Shown here piece after piece: positions 25,651 through 35,231 of a stretch of 64,000 nucleotides of DNA. The stretch is from Anaerolineae bacterium (GTDB lineage Bacteria; Chloroflexota; Anaerolineae; Promineifilales; Promineifilaceae). The position numbers and the translations under genes were made by a program. Every line of letters begins with the position of its first letter. Position 1 is the stretch's first letter. The stretch is taken from the NCBI GenBank assembly GCA_023384415.1, contig JAHDWJ010000005.1, positions 156,261 through 220,260 of the forward strand, in the 5' to 3' direction. The notes under the pieces were generated by a model. It did no database searches, was not told the DNA's origin, and saw only the letters and a list, made by a program, of their open reading frames with translations.

Positions 25651-26718
25651 ATGAAAGGTTTGATTCTCTCTGGGGGGAAAGGGTCTCGTCTTTACCCCCT
25701 CACCTACACCAAAGCCAAACAGTTGATCCCCGTCGCCAACAAGCCCGTCCTGTTCCGGGTCATTGAAGCGATTCGGGATGCCGGGATTGATGAGATCGGC
25801 ATTGTCATTGGCAAAACCGGCCCGGAAATTCGAGAAGCAGTGGGACGGGGTGGCCGCTGGGGAGTCAATATCACCTACATCGAACAAAACGACCCCCTGG
25901 GGTTGGCCCATGCTGTCAAAGTCTCGGCCGATTTCCTGGGGGATGATCGGTTTGTCATGTTCCTGGGGGATAACGTTATTCAAGGGGGGATCAGCGGTCT
26001 TATTTCTGAGTTCGCTCACAGCCATTGGAACAGCCAGATCGTTCTCACTCGTGTAGACCATCCAGAGCAGTATGGGGTGGCCGAACTCAACCCTGATGGC
26101 AGCATCCTTCGTCTCATCGAGAAGCCCAAAGAGCCGCCCAGCGACCTGGCTCTGGTGGGCATTTATATGTTTGATCACCACGTCATGGAAGCAGTCAACA
26201 GCATCAAACCATCCTGGCGAGGAGAGTTTGAGATCACTGATGCTATCCAATGGCTGGTAGATCACGGCCACGCTGTTCATCCCTATATCCATCGCGGTTG
26301 GTGGATTGATACGGGTGCGCCGGATGATATGCTGCGGGCCAATGATCTGGTTTTAGAAGAGTTAGAGCCGAAAATTGAGGGATTTGTAGACCGGAACAGT
26401 GATGTGGATCGTCGGGTGACAGTTGAGAAAGGAGCGGAGATTATCAACAGCATTATCCGTGGCCCGGCCATTATTGGCGAGGATTGCCGCATCGTCAACA
26501 GTTACATTGGTCCGTTTACCAGTATTTACCACCATGTCATCGTCGAAAATAGTGAGATTGAGCATTCGATGGTGCTGGAGCAAAGTATGATAACGGATAT
26601 TCGCGGCCGCATCCAGGATAGTCTCATCGGTCGGCAGGTCAACATTAACCGCTCTCCCATCAAACCCAAAGCCCACAAACTTACATTAGGTGACTACAGC
26701 CAACTTGGTATATTATGA
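25651..26718 (+). CDS. rmlA: Glucose-1-phosphate thymidylyltransferase, long form
   Basis: The protein (355 residues) begins with the nucleotidyltransferase motif LILSGGKGSRLYPLT and the KQLIPVANKP sugar-phosphate segment, followed by FLGDNVI (metal-binding Asp) and GEFEITDAIQWLV. A left-handed beta-helix-like C-terminal third (IINSIIRGPAIIGEDCRIVNSYIG) makes it the long RmlA type. The enzyme forms dTDP-glucose from dTTP and glucose-1-phosphate, the first step to dTDP-rhamnose and related sugars. ACAGGAG precedes the ATG. Its stop codon lies in the first unit of the repeat array that bounds the next gene. Confidence 0.93.
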   Translation: MKGLILSGGKGSRLYPLTYTKAKQLIPVANKPVLFRVIEAIRDAGIDEIGIVIGKTGPEIREAVGRGGRWGVNITYIEQNDPLGLAHAVKVSADFLGDDRFVMFLGDNVIQGGISGLISEFAHSHWNSQIVLTRVDHPEQYGVAELNPDGSILRLIEKPKEPPSDLALVGIYMFDHHVMEAVNSIKPSWRGEFEITDAIQWLVDHGHAVHPYIHRGWWIDTGAPDDMLRANDLVLEELEPKIEGFVDRNSDVDRRVTVEKGAEIINSIIRGPAIIGEDCRIVNSYIGPFTSIYHHVIVENSEIEHSMVLEQSMITDIRGRIQDSLIGRQVNINRSPIKPKAHKLTLGDYSQLGIL

Positions 26719-26768
26719 AGGATGAATTATGAAGGATGAATTATGAAGGATGAATTATGAAGGATGAG
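26715..26768. repeat. Tandem 14-bp repeat array left of the four-helix gene
   Basis: Three full copies of ATGAAGGATGAATT and a partial fourth run from 26715 to 26768. The rmlA stop codon and the ATG of the next gene both fall in the array. The complement of a related ATGAAGG unit is repeated at 27152-27183, so the gene between is bracketed by inverted repeats. Confidence 0.9.
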
Positions 26769-27132
26769 GGAGGCGATTGAGGCTGATAATGATCTGCGTC
26801 AGAGGACAAAGACATTTGCCCTGCGGATTATTCGGATGTATAACGCTTTGCCTGCTGGACAGGTGGCTAAAGTAATTGGCAATCAGGTTTTACGTTCCGG
26901 CAGTTCGGTCGGAGCCAATTACCGGGAAGCATTTCGGTCTCGTTCCGATGCCGAATTTATAGCCAAAATTGGTGAGATACTCAAAGAGTTAGATGAGACC
27001 GCTTACTGGTTAGAGTTGTTGGTTGAGAGTGAGGTCATGCCCCTGGAAAAATTGGCCGCACTGCTCGATGAAACGGATCAACTCATAGCTATCTTTACGA
27101 CAATTGTCAAAAATAAAAAGAAAAAAGGATGA
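26764..27132 (+). CDS. Four-helix-bundle protein (S23 / 23S intervening-sequence protein family)
   Basis: The 122-residue product has the family signature near the middle: LRSGSSVGANYREAFRSRSDAEFIAKIG, then LKELDETAYWLELL, and LIAIFTTIVKN at the end. Members are homologous to the accessory variability determinant of diversity-generating retroelements and to proteins encoded in 23S rRNA intervening sequences; many stand alone with no known job. The gene sits precisely between rmlA and dtd and is bracketed by ATGAAGGATGAATT arrays in inverted orientation, a cassette-like arrangement. Its ATG is in the last left repeat. Fused or adjacent reverse transcriptase or 23S rRNA is absent. Confidence 0.9.
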   Translation: MREAIEADNDLRQRTKTFALRIIRMYNALPAGQVAKVIGNQVLRSGSSVGANYREAFRSRSDAEFIAKIGEILKELDETAYWLELLVESEVMPLEKLAALLDETDQLIAIFTTIVKNKKKKG

Positions 27133-27151
27133 CCAAACTGCCTGTTGCACT

Positions 27152-27183
27152 CTTCATCCTTCATCCTTCATCCTTCATAATTG
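27152..27183. repeat. Right inverted repeat of the four-helix cassette
   Basis: CTTCATCCTTCATCCTTCAT and further TCCTTCATAATTG are the complement of the ATGAAGGATGAATT unit, with a shorter 7-base period. The end abuts the dtd start at 27187. Confidence 0.85.
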
Positions 27184-27186
27184 ACC

Positions 27187-27627
27187 ATGAGGCTTCTAAT
27201 TCAGAGGGTTAATCAGGCCAGCGTGACCGTTGCCGGTGAGGTGGTGGGGGCGATTGGGGTGGGTTTTGTCATACTGGTAGGGGTGACACACACCGATACG
27301 CTTGCCGAAGCGGCATGGCTGGCGCAAAAGGTTGCCGGGCTGCGCCTTTTTGAGGATGCCGAAGGGAAGATGAATCTGGGGCTGGCAGATGTAGGCGGAT
27401 CCCTTCTGGTGATTTCCCAATTTACCCTGTATGGTGAAGTCAGTAAAGGGAGACGGCCATCGTGGGTTGCGGCCGCACGCCCCCAACAGGCCGAACCTCT
27501 CGTCAACCATTTCATCCAGCAGCTGCGAGCTTTGGGGTTTACTGTAGCCACTGGCGTCTTTGGAGCCGAAATGGTGGTAGACATTCAGAATCACGGGCCA
27601 GTTACCCTGATGATAGAGCGGGAATAA
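27187..27627 (+). CDS. dtd: D-aminoacyl-tRNA deacylase (D-Tyr-tRNA(Tyr) deacylase)
   Basis: The 146-residue product is a full-length DTD. It has MRLLIQRV at the start, the catalytic-site motif [21 protein letters not shown] and the cross-subunit [13 protein letters not shown] (consensus Gly-cisPro variant NGPVT; here His-Gly-Pro-Val-Thr). DTD removes D-amino acids from mischarged tRNA, protecting translation. ATG 27187 is favoured over TTG 27181 because it leaves the usual Met-Arg start and the TTG lies in the repeat. It overlaps the following glycosyltransferase gene start region by a few bases. Confidence 0.93.
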   Translation: MRLLIQRVNQASVTVAGEVVGAIGVGFVILVGVTHTDTLAEAAWLAQKVAGLRLFEDAEGKMNLGLADVGGSLLVISQFTLYGEVSKGRRPSWVAAARPQQAEPLVNHFIQQLRALGFTVATGVFGAEMVVDIQNHGPVTLMIERE

Positions 27628-27637
27628 GGCCAACATT

Positions 27638-28906
27638 GTGCGTCTCCTTTTTCTCACCCCTGCTTACCCCCCATTCTTAGGCGGTGGAGAGCGGTATGTT
27701 CGGTCGTTGGCGGTAGCTTTGCAACAGCGCGGCCATACGGTTACGGTGGTTACCAGTACCGCAGCGGCTGAGCCGGATTTCTGGTCTTCCCCAGCCCAAC
27801 AAAAAGAAAGCCAACAAGTTGAAGAAGGGATTGAACTGATCCGCTGCCGGCTGCGGCCGCTGCCCGGAGCGCGGCCGCAGCTTCTGGCCTGGCGCAAAGC
27901 TATGGTACTTCTTTCTGGTTTACCAGGAAATCAGGTGGCTCGCCTAAAACGGATGGCTCGCAAATTTCCCCCCATAGTTGATTTAGAAACAACCTTGGAC
28001 CAACTGCGCGGCCGCTACGATTTACTCCACGGGTTTAACCTCTCTTGGGAGTACCCCCTGTTGGCTGGGTGGCACTATGCCCAAAAAAACAATTTACCCC
28101 TCTTCATCACCCCCTTCACCCACTTCGGCGAAGGCGTAAATGACCGGGTAGCCCGCAACAATCTGATGCAGCATCAAAGAGGCCTATTAGCGGCCGCGGC
28201 CGGCATATTCCCCCTCACTACTGTAGAAGCCAACGGCCTGGCAGCTATTGGTCTACCCCCTGAACGACTGACAGTCACAGGTAGTGGTCTCGATCCCCTG
28301 CCTGACCACCTACCCCCAACCGACATTCAACAAAAATACCAGCTGCCCCCCCAGTTTATCCTATTCATCGGCCGGGCCAGCCATGATAAAGGTGCCATCC
28401 ACGCCGCCCAGGCTGTACAGCAGCTAAACCAGGCCGGTACCCAGGTCACGCTGCTTTTGGTGGGTCAGACAGCCCCTGAATTTGACCGTTACTACAAACA
28501 TCTGCCTGAACCAGAACGGCCATGGATACGGCCCTTGGGTCGGTTAAGCGAAGCCGATAAACACGCCTTATTAAGGCTGGCTTCATCTCTGGTACTGCCC
28601 TCCCGCACCGACTCTTTTGGCATTGTCTTTTTAGAGGCGTGGGCTTATGGTACACCAGTCATTGGCGCACATGCCGGGGGAATCCCCGGTGTAATCACCC
28701 ATAATGAAAATGGGCTGTTGGTGCCATTCAATGATATTCCAGCCCTGGCCCAGGCCATACGCAGCCTGTTGTCTGATTCCACCCTGGCAAAGCGATTAGG
28801 GCAGCAAGGTCAGACAAGTCTCAGAAAACAATATACCTGGGAACACGTAGCCGAGTTGGTGGAGCACAGATATAGACAACAACATGAGCGCAGCACACCA
28901 TTTTGA
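27638..28906 (+). CDS. Glycosyltransferase family 4
   Basis: The 422-residue protein starts LFLTPAYPPFLGGGERYVRSL, a typical GT4 glycine-rich N-terminal loop, and has the second Rossmann domain from ILFIGRASHDKGAIHAAQAV through SRTDSFGIVFLEAWAYGTPVIG, with the donor-binding Glu in FLEAW. The first acid of the EX7E pair is replaced by Asp. It uses a GTG start at 27638, 10 bases after dtd ends. It should transfer a sugar from a nucleotide donor to a glycan in the cytoplasm, perhaps feeding the surface-glycan genes here; the acceptor is unknown. Confidence 0.9.
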   Translation: MRLLFLTPAYPPFLGGGERYVRSLAVALQQRGHTVTVVTSTAAAEPDFWSSPAQQKESQQVEEGIELIRCRLRPLPGARPQLLAWRKAMVLLSGLPGNQVARLKRMARKFPPIVDLETTLDQLRGRYDLLHGFNLSWEYPLLAGWHYAQKNNLPLFITPFTHFGEGVNDRVARNNLMQHQRGLLAAAAGIFPLTTVEANGLAAIGLPPERLTVTGSGLDPLPDHLPPTDIQQKYQLPPQFILFIGRASHDKGAIHAAQAVQQLNQAGTQVTLLLVGQTAPEFDRYYKHLPEPERPWIRPLGRLSEADKHALLRLASSLVLPSRTDSFGIVFLEAWAYGTPVIGAHAGGIPGVITHNENGLLVPFNDIPALAQAIRSLLSDSTLAKRLGQQGQTSLRKQYTWEHVAELVEHRYRQQHERSTPF

Positions 28907-28998
28907 ATGAAAATTTACAACCACTGATTACTTAGAGGCACACAGATTCCCCTTCTGTTTTACCCGCGCCCCTTTCATCAGTGGTTGTTCCAACCCGT

Positions 28999-30942
28999 TT
29001 ATCGCCGCATATTTACCGGCAAATAACTGTGCTGCACATTCCCCACAAAAAGCCGCACTGGCACAACCCCCGGACTGCTGTTAATAGGCGAGCCATTTCG
29101 CGTTGCCGTAATAACAATATTTCCCAGATCATGCCATCCCGGCGGCCGATTCCCATTAACAACTACCATCACCATCTGTACCGAACTGACAGTGCCGGAG
29201 CCAGGTGACAAAGTCACTCCGGTTGGGGCTGTGTAACTCCAGGTAAATGACTCTCCCCCCTGATTGCGAAGCTGTAATGTTCTGACGACCTCAGAGCCAT
29301 TGGCCGGATTATGGAGAATAACCAGAGGGTTTGGCGCAACAGCCAAAATAGGTCCTGGTGGGTATAGGCCACTATTCTGGGCATCCCGGTGGAAAGTGGG
29401 CCAGGCCTGGCTGGCTGGATTATAACTGTTTGGCCCATACTCAAAATTATGGACATAGCCAAAACTGGGGTTATCAATGTGCGAACCGCCAATGACAATA
29501 TTTGTTCGGCCATCATTATCAATATCCCCAATGGCGGGTGAACCAAAGACCGAATAGCGGGCATCCAATTGAGCTTTTGTATTCCCCGTATTGCTCAACA
29601 CAACCACCGTCCATCCCATAGAGAACACAATATCTGGCATACCATCATTATCTACATCAGCAACTGTCGGTGAGGAGCGAATAAACCCATTTTTCCCATT
29701 CGCTTCACGCGGCCATACCGGGAACCCTGTCACTGCCTGTCCCGTGTGGTGCCAGGCATAAATAGCCCCGTGGCAATCTGGATCAGAACCGCTGTTAGAA
29801 CACGCGTTTGGCGGCCCCAACCCCTGGTATCCAGAACCAATAACAATTTCTAAATCACCATCTCCATCCAGATCGGCCAGAGCCGGTGAACTCATGCCCG
29901 CACGAGCTACCGGACGGGGCCAGCCAGGCAAATCTACAATTTGCCACGGGTTGGTGGTGGTATTCACCCGAAAACCGTACACATAAGGTTGGGTGTAATT
30001 ACCCTGCATAAAAAAGGTATATCCCGTGCCGACAAAAAACTCTATTTGCCCATCTCCATTCACATCCCCAGCGGCAATAGATGAATAAATCGTCTCATTC
30101 ATCTGGCGGCGGGCACGCATTTGGCCGTTTTTGTCTAATACCAGTAGAAACCCACCATCTGTGGGCTGATAACCGTCGGGCAATATTCCCCCGGCGGCAA
30201 TATCTGTACCGGTGATAATTTCCAGGTTCCCGTCTCCATTCAAATCATACAAAACCGGTGTAGACCATATCGTATCGGCGACATGATAAAACCAGAGGCG
30301 ATTGCCATGATGATCCAGGAGATAAATGTTGCGATCCCAAGAGTTGACCACAATTTCCATATCCCCATCCCCATCTACATCTCCCACGACCGGAGCGGCA
30401 AAATTACCAGATGGCGTCGTTTGCCCATTAGGATAAGGGGAAAGACCCGTAGTCGCATATTCCCACAACACATTACCCGTGTTCGTAAAAACAATGATTT
30501 TGCCAGCCGCAACCCCATAAGGCTCATAAACATCGGCCCCTGTGGGTACTATAATTTCTAAAATACCATCAGGGGGGTACGTTATATCAGCCACCGTAAT
30601 GGCTGAGCCGACATTGTTGGCTACGGGACGGGTCCATTTAATGGTGCCGTCATGTTCTAAAACGGTGACAACAGATGTTCCGGTATTCATATTGTCACTA
30701 GAACCAATGATAATTTCCAGCCGACCATCATTATCAATATCAGCCAGAGTGGGGGAACTGGTGTCGGTTATCTGGCCCCCATTGATTTGCCGTCGCCATT
30801 CGACAGTGGCTGTTTCTGGTTCAGCCGTCGTTACCGGGCTAAAGTTGTAGTTGAGACCCAAAAGGGTTAGCAAGGCCAAGAAAAAAACTACCTTGACCAT
30901 AAGCTTTTTTCTTAAGTATTTGCTTATAATCAATGTTCTCAT
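28999..30942 (-). CDS. Secreted FG-GAP/VCBS-repeat protein
   Basis: The product of about 647 residues has a signal-like hydrophobic segment near residues 14-35 and at least seven FG-GAP/VCBS-type repeats with Ca2+-binding Asp-x-Asp-x-Asp-Gly loops: LADIDNDGRLEIIIGS, VGDVDGDGDMEIVVNS, YDLNGDGNLEIITG, AGDVNGDGQIEFFVG, ADLDGDGDLEIVIGS, ADVDNDGMPDIVFS and GDIDNDGRTNIVIGG. These repeats usually fold into an integrin-like beta-propeller. The last 130 residues are a beta-sandwich (LQLRNQGGESFTWSY) ending SYLPVNMRR. GGAG lies 7 bases before ATG 30942. It probably binds ligand or calcium outside the cell; no enzyme domain is visible. Confidence 0.85.
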   Translation of the reverse strand: MRTLIISKYLRKKLMVKVVFFLALLTLLGLNYNFSPVTTAEPETATVEWRRQINGGQITDTSSPTLADIDNDGRLEIIIGSSDNMNTGTSVVTVLEHDGTIKWTRPVANNVGSAITVADITYPPDGILEIIVPTGADVYEPYGVAAGKIIVFTNTGNVLWEYATTGLSPYPNGQTTPSGNFAAPVVGDVDGDGDMEIVVNSWDRNIYLLDHHGNRLWFYHVADTIWSTPVLYDLNGDGNLEIITGTDIAAGGILPDGYQPTDGGFLLVLDKNGQMRARRQMNETIYSSIAAGDVNGDGQIEFFVGTGYTFFMQGNYTQPYVYGFRVNTTTNPWQIVDLPGWPRPVARAGMSSPALADLDGDGDLEIVIGSGYQGLGPPNACSNSGSDPDCHGAIYAWHHTGQAVTGFPVWPREANGKNGFIRSSPTVADVDNDGMPDIVFSMGWTVVVLSNTGNTKAQLDARYSVFGSPAIGDIDNDGRTNIVIGGSHIDNPSFGYVHNFEYGPNSYNPASQAWPTFHRDAQNSGLYPPGPILAVAPNPLVILHNPANGSEVVRTLQLRNQGGESFTWSYTAPTGVTLSPGSGTVSSVQMVMVVVNGNRPPGWHDLGNIVITATRNGSPINSSPGVVPVRLFVGNVQHSYLPVNMRR

Positions 30943-31443
30943 TTTTACTCCGGGGATTGGTTCAATCTTTGGAGATTGAACCAATCTGAATAGTTCTCTC
31001 AAGTATCTCCCCACACCTATTGAAGGCAGCATAAATGCTCAAGCCCGAGGCACGACTTGTTTTAGCTGCCATGGATACAAAAGTGGGGAACTGCGCCACC
31101 AGGGGGGAAGGTAGCTAACCAGCCAAAATGTGTATGGAAGGAAAGGTAAAGCAAACCATGCTTCCCAGTATAAGCGATAAAAGAGGGCTGAGGGTGTATT
31201 CCAATGCGCTCTTAAACAAAAGTAGGACTATTGTCTTGAATAATTGAGCATATTTTTGGGGTAAAGGGGGATTTTCTGGCAATCGCTACTATGGCTTTGG
31301 GTATGTTGTTCCCACCTATCTCGCCTATCTCGCCCCGCTTTTGCTGAAACGAGACGGGCAAATGGTGTTTCTTTATGCCGGCATCTTGACTTGTGTCACA
31401 TCTGGGGCAAATCTTCTTTAAAGAATTTTAATTTACGGCGCAA
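30943..31443. other. Intergenic region at the defence-island 3' border
   Basis: I see no gene here. A block near 31310-31365 resembles the CCACCTGTCTCGCCCC repeats at 12148-12305. It also has the upstream region of the FG-GAP gene, with a ribosome site near 30950. No clear terminator for the helicase gene was found. Confidence 0.5.
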
Positions 31444-34400
31444 TCAATTTTTGGTCACTTCTTTCCATGATTGCACAACTTCCCCGGCATCCTCGGTAAT
31501 TTGCTTGAACCTTGTTTTCAACTTCTCCGGTTTTTCACCCTTCAACTGTTCATAAAATAGGTCATTAGCATCTGGATAGGGTAGGGGGAGCTTACCCTTG
31601 TTAGTAGCCGCCACCAACAACCACTTCCAAACGCCGCCATGCCGGGCTAATCCCTTCACAGCTTCTTGATTAAAACCTGTTGGATAGCTCTCCGACTCAA
31701 ACAGAGATCGCTGCTGTCCCAATGCGATTTCTATCAAGGCCGCTTGCTCCACTATTCGGCTTGCTTTAGCCTGCAAAACAGCTTGTCGTTGTTGCCCAAA
31801 CTGCAATAATCGCTGCTGATAAGTACGAGTCATTAATGCAGCTTCGGCAGAAAACAGCTTATCCGCGGCTTCAAATCGAGCCGCATACACACTATCCGCT
31901 TGTGGCGGCTTCTTTATCAGTTTTTCCAGTTGGGCAAATGTCTCAATGGGTACAGGGCTTGAACCCGCGAGACTATACCATCCGATAACAGGCAATAATT
32001 CTTTGTGTTCAAAGCGCACCAACTCTTTAACATCTGGCTCTTCGTAATCAGGTGCAGGCACACTGTGCAAGATTTCAGTCAACAAACGGTTACCGTAAGA
32101 CAATAGTTGTAACGTATCTGGAAACTGGTCAAATCGCTCGGCACGAAAGGTCACGGCCGTTTCTCCATCATTCCATCTTAACCAATAAGCAGCCTCAATG
32201 TCAGGGTGCGGCCGAAACAGATGCCGCGTTATGAGCGACTTTGTCAGCATCGCTTCCAAATCGGCCAGGGTAACCGGTGACTGCAAGGCCTGGGTTGGCT
32301 CATCCTGCTGCAAAAAATCGTCCAGGTTAAGCGATTCCACTTTAGCCTGATCGATTTCCTGGCGGAGTTGCCGCATGACCAGTTCAAACTCAGCCGCCTG
32401 GCGTTCGGCCGGCAGCATGGCTAGATCGCGCGTAATTTTGTTCACATCGGTCAGAATTGGCTGAAGAGAACCAACCACATCTTCAAACCAGTTGATGCGA
32501 TCCTTCAGCGCCTGGTAAATGCGGTCTTCAATTGTGTCGCGGTAAAAATAATTATAAATCCAGACCGTATCATATGTCTGGCCGATGCGGTCAATACGGC
32601 CGATTCGCTGCTCGACGCGCATGGGATTCCAGGGCATATCATAGTTGAGCAACACACCACAAGTTTGCAGGTTCAACCCTTCGCTGGCCGACTCTGTCGC
32701 CAGCAAAATTTTGATGTCTCCGTCACGGAATTTGTTTTTAACGACTTCCTTCGATGTAGGCAGCCAGGTCATCCCTTGCCATATCTCGCCACCCCGGCCA
32801 GAATAGCAGGCAATCTGTCCCCGGTATACCGTCTGTAACTGTTCCCGCAAATAATCCATGGTGTCCGTGTACTGGGTAAAGATGATCACTGTCGGCCGCT
32901 GGCGGAAGATGCGGTTTAGCTCATCCTTTAACTGATTTACTTTGGAATCACCCTGGCTGAGCGCCTGCAAATCGGTGATAAAGCTGTCCAGATAATCTAA
33001 CTCAGCTAGAAAATGTTCCTTCTGCCCTGGGGTCAGCGGCCGCTGCGGATCCAGGCCATGTAAATCAAAACCTGCCTGTTCCAGCTCATCCAGCTCATCT
33101 AAATCAGCCTCATCTTCCTGGGTGAAGGCTTCACCAAATTCAAGCTGGCCTGTTAACCAGTCACGTCGGCGTTCCAGGCTTTTGCGTACGGCGTAGAAAC
33201 TGCTGGTGAGACGGCGGCGATACACGGTCATAATAAAGCCCAGTCCACGCCGTTCGTTTTCATAGCGAGCGTAAAATTCGCTGATGTACTCGGTAATACG
33301 TAGATACAATTCAGCCTCTTCTGGCAGAAATGTAACGCGCTGTATAGTTGGCTCCCGATGAGGCACGTTTGCCTGGAGGTAGCCTTTGGCCACATATTGA
33401 CGAAGCAGGTCGCGGGTGCTGCGGAAAACGGTGTGCTGCAAAGGTGTATGCCGTCGGGCCATCTCTCGCACATAGGGCTGTGCCAGTTCTGGTAAGCTAC
33501 GGACAATGGTCTGACGCTGGCCCCGCTGGTAAGGCAAATCTCGAATTGCATTCGCGCGCGGCATACCAATGTTGCGCTGCATGGTTTCGTAAAAGTGGGG
33601 GTCAATCTGGCCATTACCGCCACTATTTTCGAGATGATCTGCTACCAGATCAAAAACAAAACCCCATTCTGTATCCTGAAACGGCCGTCTCAACTCCCCA
33701 AAAAAGCCCAGGAAATTATTTTCATCAGCCCCCCAACGGCCGCCTAATCCCAGTACCGTCAGTAAATCCCACACCTCAACTGGATGCACCTGCATCGGTG
33801 TGGCTGTCAGCAGCAGTAATCCCTGGTATTGCTCATTCTCTTTTAGCTTGTTCAGCAGTGTCAGCAGACGGTTCGGGCGATATCGCTGTTGTAAGAAATC
33901 CTTGCGCCGCGCATGATGCGCTTCATCTACAATCATCAGGTCCCAGGGTTGAGCGTTCGCTAATTGCCGCGCCCGCTCTTGCCGTTTTGCCAGATGAGTG
34001 GAAGCCAACAGCAGGTTACACTCATCCCACGGGTTATCTGTTGGCGGACCAATAGGTTCACCGGTCACATCATAAAGCTGGCCCCCATGATACCGGGGGA
34101 TGTCCAGATTAAATTTTTCGTACAGCTCTTCCTGCCACTGTTTCAGCACGGCCGCCGGCGCCAAGATCAGGCAGCGCTTGACCCGGCCGCTCAGGATCAG
34201 CTGACGAATGACCAGGCCCGCTTCAATCGTCTTGCCCAGGCCGACCTCGTCGCAAAGCAAAGCCCGAGCCGGGAATCGCTCAACCAGCGTCCGCGCTACC
34301 TGCAGCTGGTGCGGCCAGGGGGTGATGGCGCTGGTGGCCGCCCCCAGGTCTTGCGCATTGAGCAGGGTAGGGGCATCGCGCAAAAATTGGAACAGAAGGC

Positions 34401-35223
34401 GCTCTTCGGGAGTGGCGACCGCAAAACCGGCTTCATCATCAGCTAATTCTACCGTGCGGCGCGGCCGCTCCAGTGGATCTAGCGCCGGTGGCGCAGACGG
34501 CGCTCGTTTCAATAGCTCCTCGCGCACGGCCTCTGGCAAATCAATCGCCGCCCAATGGGGATCGCGCCCTTCCCACAACTCGTTGAAAGAGGCGCGTAAC
34601 TGCCCTAAGGCTGACCGATCCCGTTCTCCTTCCCAAGAGCAATAGACGGAAAATTCCTCAAAATTTCGCTTCCAGGCCTGGGCTGACTCATTCACACTGC
34701 CCACAAACCCTACCTGGTTTCCCGCCGCATCGGTGAAAACCCCTTTCTTGGTGTGATAATACTCATGCGCCTGATTGCCGGGGATGGGGAACCCTTGCGC
34801 GTCCAGTGGCAAAACTACTTTGATGTCCAGCGTGCCGTTGGCTACCATCCAGGTCAACGCATCCAACCGCTGTTTCAACGGCCCGTCTAAACGCAGGGTC
34901 TCCGCGTCTGGCAGTTGCGCCAGCATCGCCCGGGCAATGGCTTCGCGCTGGTCATAGCCGGTTTTGATGGCCTCTACATCTGGCTCGCTCAACTCAGCGC
35001 CGACGAGCAGGCGCATGGCGCCGTTATTGTGAATGAGGCGCGCGATACCGGCCGCGGCCGCAGCCAACGCCGAGGAGCGAAAATAGCCGGCGCTGCGGTC
35101 ATAATGAACAGCGGCCGCCAGCGTAGGCAGGTAAAAAGTTTCTAATGGGTTGTCATTAGGCCGGTAAAAAACGCGGTAGGTTATGTCCCGTAAATTGGCA
35201 TGCATAGTTACTGGCACGATCAC
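31444..35223 (-). CDS. PLD-fused SNF2-family helicase (defence)
   Basis: The 1259-residue product (GTG 35223; ATG at codon 7 is possible) has two modules. Residues about 30-215 are phospholipase-D-like, with an HxK core HTKKGVFTDAAGNQVGFVGS (157-176). The rest is a SNF2 helicase: DEVGLGKTIEAG (325-336), DEAH at 433-436, LLLTATPMQ, and late ATESASEGLNLQ plus RVEQRIGRIDRIGQ. Such helicases accompany DUF499 and DUF1156 proteins in defence islands and are thought to move on DNA. It is the last gene of the island, 8 bp downstream of the small 71-residue gene. Two partial GCGGCCGC sites near 35050-35110 lie at its start. Confidence 0.9.
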   Translation of the reverse strand: MIVPVTMHANLRDITYRVFYRPNDNPLETFYLPTLAAAVHYDRSAGYFRSSALAAAAAGIARLIHNNGAMRLLVGAELSEPDVEAIKTGYDQREAIARAMLAQLPDAETLRLDGPLKQRLDALTWMVANGTLDIKVVLPLDAQGFPIPGNQAHEYYHTKKGVFTDAAGNQVGFVGSVNESAQAWKRNFEEFSVYCSWEGERDRSALGQLRASFNELWEGRDPHWAAIDLPEAVREELLKRAPSAPPALDPLERPRRTVELADDEAGFAVATPEERLLFQFLRDAPTLLNAQDLGAATSAITPWPHQLQVARTLVERFPARALLCDEVGLGKTIEAGLVIRQLILSGRVKRCLILAPAAVLKQWQEELYEKFNLDIPRYHGGQLYDVTGEPIGPPTDNPWDECNLLLASTHLAKRQERARQLANAQPWDLMIVDEAHHARRKDFLQQRYRPNRLLTLLNKLKENEQYQGLLLLTATPMQVHPVEVWDLLTVLGLGGRWGADENNFLGFFGELRRPFQDTEWGFVFDLVADHLENSGGNGQIDPHFYETMQRNIGMPRANAIRDLPYQRGQRQTIVRSLPELAQPYVREMARRHTPLQHTVFRSTRDLLRQYVAKGYLQANVPHREPTIQRVTFLPEEAELYLRITEYISEFYARYENERRGLGFIMTVYRRRLTSSFYAVRKSLERRRDWLTGQLEFGEAFTQEDEADLDELDELEQAGFDLHGLDPQRPLTPGQKEHFLAELDYLDSFITDLQALSQGDSKVNQLKDELNRIFRQRPTVIIFTQYTDTMDYLREQLQTVYRGQIACYSGRGGEIWQGMTWLPTSKEVVKNKFRDGDIKILLATESASEGLNLQTCGVLLNYDMPWNPMRVEQRIGRIDRIGQTYDTVWIYNYFYRDTIEDRIYQALKDRINWFEDVVGSLQPILTDVNKITRDLAMLPAERQAAEFELVMRQLRQEIDQAKVESLNLDDFLQQDEPTQALQSPVTLADLEAMLTKSLITRHLFRPHPDIEAAYWLRWNDGETAVTFRAERFDQFPDTLQLLSYGNRLLTEILHSVPAPDYEEPDVKELVRFEHKELLPVIGWYSLAGSSPVPIETFAQLEKLIKKPPQADSVYAARFEAADKLFSAEAALMTRTYQQRLLQFGQQRQAVLQAKASRIVEQAALIEIALGQQRSLFESESYPTGFNQEAVKGLARHGGVWKWLLVAATNKGKLPLPYPDANDLFYEQLKGEKPEKLKTRFKQITEDAGEVVQSWKEVTKN

Positions 35224-35231
35224 ATAATGGC

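Noticed and set aside
26715-26768. CRISPR-like repeat array
   Set aside because: The 14-bp units are direct tandem copies without spacers and there are no cas genes.
26764-27132. Diversity-generating retroelement
   Set aside because: The four-helix protein resembles Avd, but no reverse transcriptase, template repeat or variable region is present nearby.
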